Source of the DNA: Deltaproteobacteria bacterium
GTDB taxonomy: Bacteria; Desulfobacterota; Desulfobacteria; Desulfobacterales; Desulfatibacillaceae
Direction: 5' to 3'
Length of the DNA stretch: 10,601 bases
Assembly: GCA_021815525.1 (NCBI GenBank)
Contig: JAKAGN010000056.1
Location: 1-10,601 of the forward strand
Of the stretch, positions 1-5,594 are shown one piece after another. Position 1 is the stretch's first letter. Every line of letters begins with the position of its first letter. The notes beneath the pieces were generated by a model, which made no database searches, was not told the origin of the DNA, and saw nothing but the letters and a program-made list of their open reading frames with translations. The translations under genes were made by a program, and so were the position numbers.

Positions 1-1041
1 GGACACCACCGGGGCCGCCGAGGGATTGGCCACCAGTATCTTTTCCCGCCGCAGCCCCTGGTCGCCGTTGGGGTTCTCGAAACGGATGTCGAGGCGCACG
101 GAGCCGATGCCGTTTTCCCTTGGCGCGGGTATGTCGAGGACAAGCTTCCGGGCCAGCTTCTCGTTTTGGTGTACGCCGGGCCGCGAGCGCAGGACGAGCG
201 CCGCCTCGCGCTCCCGGCCCTTGGCGTAGGAAAGCCTTGCCGACAGCCGCGAGCGGTCGGTGCGGAAAAAATCCTGTTCCTCCTCGGGCTGGCAGAAGGT
301 GCCGGTGCGGAAAACCACCGAGAGGGTCCTTTTTCCCGGCAGCACGTAGCCGAAGCTTTCGAGGGGCGGTAGAAGCCAGCGCTCCACCCGGGGAAAGAGG
401 CGCGAGGCCGGCGCCGTGGAGAGCCAAAGGTTGTCGAAGCCGGGGACCGGGCGGTTCAGAAGCCCCGTGGACTCGCAGATGATGTCCCTGCGCCGGGAGC
501 CCTGGCCGAAGGCGTAGATGCCCTCCCTCATGCTTTCGAGGCGGAAGAGGTGGACCCCGGCCGGGGCCGAGCCGGGGATCTCCATCTCCGAGCCGTCGTC
601 CAGGGTGAGGCGGTAGTGGTTCTTCCCGGAGCGCGCGGCGGTCAGGAAGAACCGTTGGCTCGATATTTCGTTGTCCCGGAAGGAAAGGTCGTCGGCGCGT
701 CCCACCAGGAACCACGAGAAGGCCACGGCTATTTCCGCGTCGTTCTCCCATCCGCCGGTCCGGTCGTGGAACCCGAAGGCGCCCTCGCGGTCCACGCTGT
801 CGGGCGCGCGCCGCGCCAGCTCCTCCCACAACAGCGGCAGGGAAAGCGCGGAAAGGGCGGCCTCGTGGCTGCGCCGGAAGCGGATGGCCGTCACGCGGTG
901 TGGGCGGATGAAGTGGGAGATGAGGTCAACCACGTGGCGGGAGTAGCGCAGAAGCTCGTCGGGCCGGCGGACGTTGAAGCGATCCAGGGCCGGAAGCTCG
1001 TTGGCGAAGACGATGTCGAGTTCCGAGAGAAGAAAGTTCAT
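1..1041 (-). CDS. Unrecognised protein, fourth gene of the SEDS/PBP cluster (C-terminus beyond window)
   Basis: An open frame runs leftward from ATG at 1041 to the window edge without a stop, giving 347 residues. I do not recognise the family. The N-terminus (MNFLLSELDIVFANELPALD) has no signal peptide or clear membrane segment. The first ~80 residues look helical; later parts look like a mixed alpha/beta or beta-rich soluble protein, with segments such as YRLTLDDGSEMEIPG and SVRLDIRFENPNGDQG. Codon use has the GC-rich third positions of the neighbouring genes. ATG at 1041 was chosen because GGAAG lies four bases upstream. GTG at 1083 is an in-frame alternative adding 14 residues, and a further in-frame stretch reaches back to an ATGA junction at 1124-1127 if one base is restored (see findings). 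It lies 82 bp after the LysM-like gene on the same strand and is probably cotranscribed, so I infer a role with the peptidoglycan synthase pair. That it is a gene is well supported; its function is unknown. Confidence 0.8.
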   Translation of the reverse strand, partial: MNFLLSELDIVFANELPALDRFNVRRPDELLRYSRHVVDLISHFIRPHRVTAIRFRRSHEAALSALSLPLLWEELARRAPDSVDREGAFGFHDRTGGWENDAEIAVAFSWFLVGRADDLSFRDNEISSQRFFLTAARSGKNHYRLTLDDGSEMEIPGSAPAGVHLFRLESMREGIYAFGQGSRRRDIICESTGLLNRPVPGFDNLWLSTAPASRLFPRVERWLLPPLESFGYVLPGKRTLSVVFRTGTFCQPEEEQDFFRTDRSRLSARLSYAKGREREAALVLRSRPGVHQNEKLARKLVLDIPAPRENGIGSVRLDIRFENPNGDQGLRREKILVANPSAAPVVS

Positions 1042-1123
1042 GGCGCTTCCGTTGAAAGACCCGAAAAAGAGGGCCCGCGACACCGCCCCGGGGCGTCGGA
1101 CGAGGTTATGAAAAAGCTTCCGG

Positions 1124-2056
1124 TCATTCGCCCTCCCCGCCCGCGGGCTCCAGGGAGTCCGCCGGTGTGGGCGGCTCCACGGGTTCACGCACGCCCTCCC
1201 CGTCCTCCAGGGGCTCCGTGTCGGTGGCGAGCCTTGGGAAGGGCAGGAAAAGCACGTCCTCCCGGGTGAGGAAGGCCCGGGTCATGGCCTTGGGATTAAG
1301 GGCCGCCAGCGCGGCCGGGGCAAGGCCGAAGACCCTTGCGGTTTCCTCCACGGCCAGCTGGGTGCGCTCCGGGGCCGGGAGATCCAGGCGCAGCCGCATT
1401 TTCCGGGGCTTGCGGGCGAAGGTGAGGCAGGTCTCCGGCCCCATGCGGACGCGTTTGCCGGGGGGGACGTCGGCGCGCCAGCGGGAGCCCAGCTCGGCCC
1501 AGGGATAGGGGTATATCTCGGCGAAGGTTTTGAGCACCAGCTTGTAGGGGCTCTCGAAGTCGCCCAGGGGGATTCGCAGGAAGGGCTCCCGGCAAAGGAG
1601 AATCCTCACCTTGCTCCGAACGGTGCGGCCCCCGGCCCGCGTCTCCCGGAAGCGCTTCACCCTGCCCTCCTCGGAGAGCACCGGGTTCCAGGCCAGCAGC
1701 ATGAGGGGCGGAACGCCGTTTTTTTTGGCGAACTCCACGATGCCCATGTCGGCCCCGTCCACGATCCTGAAGTTGGCCTGGCAGGGCCATGACTCCGGGC
1801 CCGGCAGCACCACACGGTGGGGCTTGTCGGCCGCGGCCGCCAGGATCGCCGCCAGGATCGCCAGGAGCACGGCCCAAAACCGTGTTTTTGGACGCCCGGG
1901 GAAACGGGACGCCGGGACAGGCGAATCAAAAACGATGAAATGCAAGGCGCGCGAAAAGGCAATGAGGGCGCGTGCCGTTCGCACGTAAGCGAAAGTGGCT
2001 TTCTCGCGCAACGCGGCAGTTCGCGTTTTTGGTTCGCCCGTCACTTGGAGGCGCAT
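1124..2056 (-). CDS. Exported or membrane-anchored protein with two LysM-like segments
   Basis: A 310-aa reading from ATG at 2056, which has GGAG five bases upstream and overlaps the end of the PBP gene by 16 bases, suggesting translational coupling. A positively charged stretch (RPKTR, about 55-59) precedes a hydrophobic core of W, V, L, I and A at about 61-76, which looks like a signal peptide or anchor. Two later segments have the LysM layout of a helix, a small-residue turn, a hydrophobic helix ending in Asn-Pro, then a strand: about 97-153 (FAKKNGVPPLMLLAWNP) and about 230-275 (ARVFGLAPAALAALNP, then LFLPFP). Both are degenerate and lack clear canonical opening residues. The C-terminal ~40 residues are acidic and Pro/Glu-rich. 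If they are LysM, the protein would bind glycan strands in the periplasm, which fits its neighbours. Residues ~5-47 come from an inverted-repeat element, so the true start may be later, for example GTG close to the hydrophobic core. Confidence 0.7.
   Translation of the reverse strand: MRLQVTGEPKTRTAALREKATFAYVRTARALIAFSRALHFIVFDSPVPASRFPGRPKTRFWAVLLAILAAILAAAADKPHRVVLPGPESWPCQANFRIVDGADMGIVEFAKKNGVPPLMLLAWNPVLSEEGRVKRFRETRAGGRTVRSKVRILLCREPFLRIPLGDFESPYKLVLKTFAEIYPYPWAELGSRWRADVPPGKRVRMGPETCLTFARKPRKMRLRLDLPAPERTQLAVEETARVFGLAPAALAALNPKAMTRAFLTREDVLFLPFPRLATDTEPLEDGEGVREPVEPPTPADSLEPAGGEGE
1836..1859 (-). repeat. 12-bp tandem duplication in the signal sequence of the LysM-like gene
   Basis: The unit GCCGCCAGGATC occurs twice head to tail, followed by a partial third copy (GCCAGGAGC). 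On the minus strand it encodes the repeating Ala-Ile-Leu-Ala pattern of the hydrophobic core. It probably arose by slippage and lengthens the hydrophobic segment. Confidence 0.6.
1916..2042. repeat. 127-bp element with terminal inverted repeats (MITE-like or dispersed intergenic repeat)
   Basis: The left end, 1916-1934 (GACAGGCGAATCAAAAACG), and the reverse complement of the right end, 2024-2042 (GACGGGCGAACCAAAAACG), match at 17 of 19 positions. The similarity continues inward as GAA-N-TGC after a one-base gap. The centre holds a further small hairpin (CGTGC / GCACG, about 1971-1985), so the whole unit is a long imperfect palindrome. It encodes no protein of its own and is less GC-rich than its flanks. 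A third, degenerate copy of the terminus (GTTTTTGG-A-CGCCCG) lies at 1884-1898, in the same orientation as the right end. I see no target-site duplication. The layout recalls non-autonomous mobile elements and the intergenic repeats common in Desulfobacterota, but family membership is inference. Confidence 0.65.
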
Positions 2057-5000
2057 GTCTTCTCCACACTGGGCCCGAAGTCTCCGAAAAAGGCGGCGGT
2101 GGCGTAGGCTATCTTGGCCGCCAGGAACTTGGCGTGGGTGGGGGCCTTCTCGTTGTTGGAGTTTTCGACGGAGACGGCCATTACGAGCCGGTCGGAAATC
2201 GGCGTGTAGGTCCACTTGTCGCCGGCCGGGACGAGGCGGCCCGCCTGCCAGCCCAGCCAGCGGGTGTGGGCCTTGTCCTGCTCGTGGGCCGGGGCCCCGG
2301 CCGTGACCTCGGCTGTGGAGGTCTTTCCGGCGAAAACCGGGTAGCCCATTTCCTCGCTCCCTTGAAGCTCCGAGAAGGCCTGGACGCTGGTGCCCTGGAA
2401 CAGGCCCCGGCCGGGCTCGCCCACCCTCTGGGCCCCCAGCACCAGCGCGTCGCCGATGTGCCGGGCCGCTCCCTTGAAACGGTCGGGGTCCAGGGGGTTG
2501 TCCGCGGGAAGGCCGACGCGCTCCACCGAGTCCTCCCGGTAGGTGGGCAGGTACATGTCGCCCCCGTCCGCGTAGAAGACCCCCAGGAAGGCCAGCTGGA
2601 TCAGGGGGGCCTCCACGATCTGGCCGAAGGCCATCTTGCAAAGCGATGCAGGATACTGCTCCAGGTGGGCCACGTCAATGACCCCCGCGTCCATGCGCAA
2701 AAGGCGCGTCAGCTCGCCGTCCTCGTCCCTTGCGAAGCGCAGCGTGGGGCCGTACTCCTCGCCGGAGCCGGCCAGCACGCGGAAGCCCAGGGCCTTCAAG
2801 ACCTCCACGGAAACCCCCGAGAGGGTTCCGGGCGCGGCGTACTGGGCATAGAGGCGCATGGCGCCCTGGTTGCAGGACTTGTAGAGTATCTCCGAGAGAA
2901 ACTCCACCCGGTCGCGCCTCTTGGCGTGGTTCCCCACGCAGGCGATGCCGCGGGGCCCGAACTCGTAGCCGTAGAAGAAGCCGTAGGAGTAGGTCACCAG
3001 GTGGTTGGTGCAGGTGTAGGGAGGTATGGGGATGTCGCCTTGGGGCACCATGAAGATGCGCTCCGGCCCGGCGACGTCGAAGGAAAGGGGCCCGGGGAGC
3101 GCCTCCCCCAGCGTCCGCGGCGGGCTCAGAAGCCAGCACATGGCGGTCACGGTCTTGAAGATGGAGCCCGGGTAGTCGTTCCTGGTGAGCTGGAGGGCCC
3201 GGTTGCGGAAGGTGAAGTTCCGGGGGTCGTCCAGGCTCCTGTCGAAGGAGCCGCCCCTGAGGCTCTCCCGGGTGAAGGTGGGCAGCGACAGCGATGCCCG
3301 GATTTTTCCCTCCCGGTTCAGTATGAGGACCGCCAGGCCGTGGCGGGAGGGCGTGAGGCAGGGCGCCCCTTTGCGCCGGGGGCGGCAGGCCGGGTAGGGG
3401 TAGTCGGCGTCCAGCATGGCAAGGTGCCGGCGGGAGACCGTGGAGACGATCTCCATCAGGTCCGACTGCAGGGTGAGCCGCACGTTCTCTCCCTGGGAGA
3501 GCCGCGTCCTTATGTCCGGCGCGTCCGCGAGCCCGGGAAAGAGGGTGCGGCGCTTGGCGTGCCGGCCCGAGGCGTGGTCGAATATCTCGTCCCCCAGGAT
3601 GCCCAGGACCGGATTCAGGACCTCGCCGTCGTCCACGGCGGACGCGAAGCTCCAGCGCACCATCTGGCTCGTGGTGTCGTTCTTGGGCAGGGCCTCCTTC
3701 TCTGCGAACAGGCACAGGCCGAAGTTGGACGCAAGGGTGAAGCGGCCCGCGCCGTAAGTGACGACGTCGCCGTAGCGAAGCTCCCGCGGAAGCTCGGTGA
3801 GCGGCTCGCCGTTCACGAATATCTCCCCCGCTCCGGACAGGAGTCTTATGGAAAGCCCGGAGCGCTCCCGGGTGAGGGGGACGCCGGGCTGGAGCGACAC
3901 CGCGGCCACGGCCCCCCGGGGGCCAAGAAAGGACCAGCCCGAGGGCGCGGCCAGGAGGCCCGCCAGCCGGTTCTCGTTGGGCGGGGTCGTGAGGCGGCCC
4001 TCCCAGTTCACGCAAACGGAATGGCGGGACGTGACCCCCAGGGCGTCCCAGTCCTTGAGGTACACGCCCCCGGCCTGGCGGCTGCGGGCCGGGGCCGGCA
4101 GGCGGGCCCCGTCGCCCGCGAAGAGGCCCGGCCCCTCGTGAAAAATGAGATACACGGGTTTGGCCGTATTCTTGCGGGCGGGCCAGTCCAGGAAAATTTT
4201 CCGCTCCCGGCCGTCGTCGGCGAGAAAGGGGTAGCTCCTGGCGTTGGCGGCGGCCAGGTCGCCCATGCGGGGCGCGGCCGCGGGCGCGGCCACGGTCTCC
4301 CGGGAGTCGAAGATCACGTTGTTCCTTATGGTGACCCCGCACTCGGGGTTGTAGACGGTGGCGTCGGCGTAGGCGGCGTTTGCGCGGCGCTCCTGCTCGG
4401 TCTTCTGGGGAAAGCGCACGAGGCCCTGGTCCGTGGCGGCGAGAATGCGGTCGTATTTTTCCCAGGAGACCCTCTGCCGGGCCCCGAAACGGCGGAACTG
4501 GCTGGAGAGCGGCGCCAGCACGCAGGGGCGCTGCGGGAGGGCCACGGCCCTGCGCATGGGGTTGTTCCAGGTGGTGGAAAGGGGCGGGACGGGGGGGGAG
4601 GCCCCCTGGGTCAGGGCGGGGAAGAGGGGGCTTCCGCGGAAATCGAAGACCACCCAAAGGGCCGTGCTGCGCTCCGGCCCCCGGGCCGCCCGGATCGCCA
4701 GGAGCGGAATTTCACGCACTTCGCCCGCCTGGGCCGGCAGGTGAAAGTAGCCGTCCTTGCCGGCCTGCCCGTTTCCGGCGGCCCTGCCCTCCGAGACCGT
4801 GACGGCCTGGACAAAGGCCACGGCGGTCTTGTCCAGGGGCAGGAAGGAGCCCTCCGCGGCCAGGAGGTCCACGGGAAAGAGCCTTGGCGAAAGGCGGGTC
4901 TGGCGTCCCGAGACCGAGGGCTGCACCATGTTCTCCACCCTTACGCGCCCGTCCCTGCGGGCCGAAAGCTCGATCCAACGGCCCGGAAGGAATGTGGTGG

Positions 5001-5592
5001 GAGCCCCCTCGAATAGGCGGGTCAGCTCGGGCACCGGGTAGATGGCCTGGTTGTCGAGGCTTTTGCCGAGGGTTATCTTTTCCCCGGGCTTGAGGAAAAA
5101 GAGGTACCCCAGGCGCGTCACCGTCAGGGCGTCGCCCTTTTCGTTCAGCGAGAGCCTTACGAGGTTGTCCTGGAACACGTAGGTGCCGGGCCGGGCCGGG
5201 TGCTCGCCGTCCAAAAGGGTCCGGTAGGAGGCCCGGTCGGGGTTCTCGGCGTTTTCCACGTAAAAGGAGTTCGTCAGCCCGGCCAGGGTGATCCGCCAGC
5301 CGGTGTCCTTTTTTTCCAGGATGGCGTAACGGTCGAACGGGACATGGGCGTCGCGCTCGGAGCGGGAGAAGGAAAAGCCGGGAAGCGTAACGCGGCCCGC
5401 CCTTTCGAGCCCCTTTTCGTTCTCGTAGAGGAGGAAGAAGGCCGGGCTGAAGTCCCGGCGCTGGTCCGAGAGGGCCGCGTCGTGGCGGCCCAGGCGGACG
5501 AAGACCATGAAGCAGGCGGCGAAGCCCGAAAGGAGCAGGATGCTCACGATGCGGGTGTGGAATGCTCGGGTGCGGTTCCGGGGCTCGCGCAT
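2041..5592 (-). CDS. Giant class B penicillin-binding protein (peptidoglycan D,D-transpeptidase), partner of the upstream SEDS protein
   Basis: This encodes 1183 aa and should cross-link peptidoglycan stem peptides in the periplasm. It is a type II membrane protein: a basic N-terminus (MREPRNRTRAFHTR) is followed by one hydrophobic segment at ~13-32. The C-terminal ~480 residues carry the transpeptidase signature in order: S810-I-F-K813 within YPGSIFK (acyl-ester serine and lysine), S906-C-N908 (SxN) and K1090-T-S1092 within GKTSTAEV (KTG variant). Typical class B PBPs are about 550-750 aa. Here ~700 residues precede the catalytic domain, mostly beta-rich, with a stretch at ~576-620 (IFVNGEPL, then LRYGDVVTYG) resembling the end of an FHA fold. 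I see no classical PBP dimerisation domain. ATG 5592 was chosen because it lies two bases after the SEDS stop and gives a normal anchor; GTG 5637 would overlap the SEDS gene. The stop codon's last two bases belong to the inverted-repeat element. Family assignment is strong; the N-terminal function is unknown. Confidence 0.92.
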   Translation of the reverse strand: MREPRNRTRAFHTRIVSILLLSGFAACFMVFVRLGRHDAALSDQRRDFSPAFFLLYENEKGLERAGRVTLPGFSFSRSERDAHVPFDRYAILEKKDTGWRITLAGLTNSFYVENAENPDRASYRTLLDGEHPARPGTYVFQDNLVRLSLNEKGDALTVTRLGYLFFLKPGEKITLGKSLDNQAIYPVPELTRLFEGAPTTFLPGRWIELSARRDGRVRVENMVQPSVSGRQTRLSPRLFPVDLLAAEGSFLPLDKTAVAFVQAVTVSEGRAAGNGQAGKDGYFHLPAQAGEVREIPLLAIRAARGPERSTALWVVFDFRGSPLFPALTQGASPPVPPLSTTWNNPMRRAVALPQRPCVLAPLSSQFRRFGARQRVSWEKYDRILAATDQGLVRFPQKTEQERRANAAYADATVYNPECGVTIRNNVIFDSRETVAAPAAAPRMGDLAAANARSYPFLADDGRERKIFLDWPARKNTAKPVYLIFHEGPGLFAGDGARLPAPARSRQAGGVYLKDWDALGVTSRHSVCVNWEGRLTTPPNENRLAGLLAAPSGWSFLGPRGAVAAVSLQPGVPLTRERSGLSIRLLSGAGEIFVNGEPLTELPRELRYGDVVTYGAGRFTLASNFGLCLFAEKEALPKNDTTSQMVRWSFASAVDDGEVLNPVLGILGDEIFDHASGRHAKRRTLFPGLADAPDIRTRLSQGENVRLTLQSDLMEIVSTVSRRHLAMLDADYPYPACRPRRKGAPCLTPSRHGLAVLILNREGKIRASLSLPTFTRESLRGGSFDRSLDDPRNFTFRNRALQLTRNDYPGSIFKTVTAMCWLLSPPRTLGEALPGPLSFDVAGPERIFMVPQGDIPIPPYTCTNHLVTYSYGFFYGYEFGPRGIACVGNHAKRRDRVEFLSEILYKSCNQGAMRLYAQYAAPGTLSGVSVEVLKALGFRVLAGSGEEYGPTLRFARDEDGELTRLLRMDAGVIDVAHLEQYPASLCKMAFGQIVEAPLIQLAFLGVFYADGGDMYLPTYREDSVERVGLPADNPLDPDRFKGAARHIGDALVLGAQRVGEPGRGLFQGTSVQAFSELQGSEEMGYPVFAGKTSTAEVTAGAPAHEQDKAHTRWLGWQAGRLVPAGDKWTYTPISDRLVMAVSVENSNNEKAPTHAKFLAAKIAYATAAFFGDFGPSVEKTCASK

Positions 5593-5594
5593 GG

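Noticed and set aside
1038..1127. 29-codon frame between the LysM-like gene and the leftmost gene as a separate gene
   Set aside because: Too short and compositionally random; better explained as the start of the leftmost gene with a frameshift, or as non-coding.
550..1269. Plus-strand open frame opposite the leftmost gene
   Set aside because: It overlaps the ends of two minus-strand genes, has no ribosome binding site and shows shadow composition.
2675..4657. 660-codon minus-strand frame inside the PBP gene
   Set aside because: Out-of-frame shadow of the PBP on the same strand, rich in Pro/Arg/Gly; the PBP frame carries SxxK, SxN and KTS motifs.
1972..5016. Very long open frame on the + strand (over 1000 codons) opposite the PBP gene
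   Set aside because: It is the antisense of a GC-rich gene with recognisable catalytic motifs on the minus strand; its product is low-complexity Gly/Arg/Val/His-rich, with no domain or ribosome binding site.
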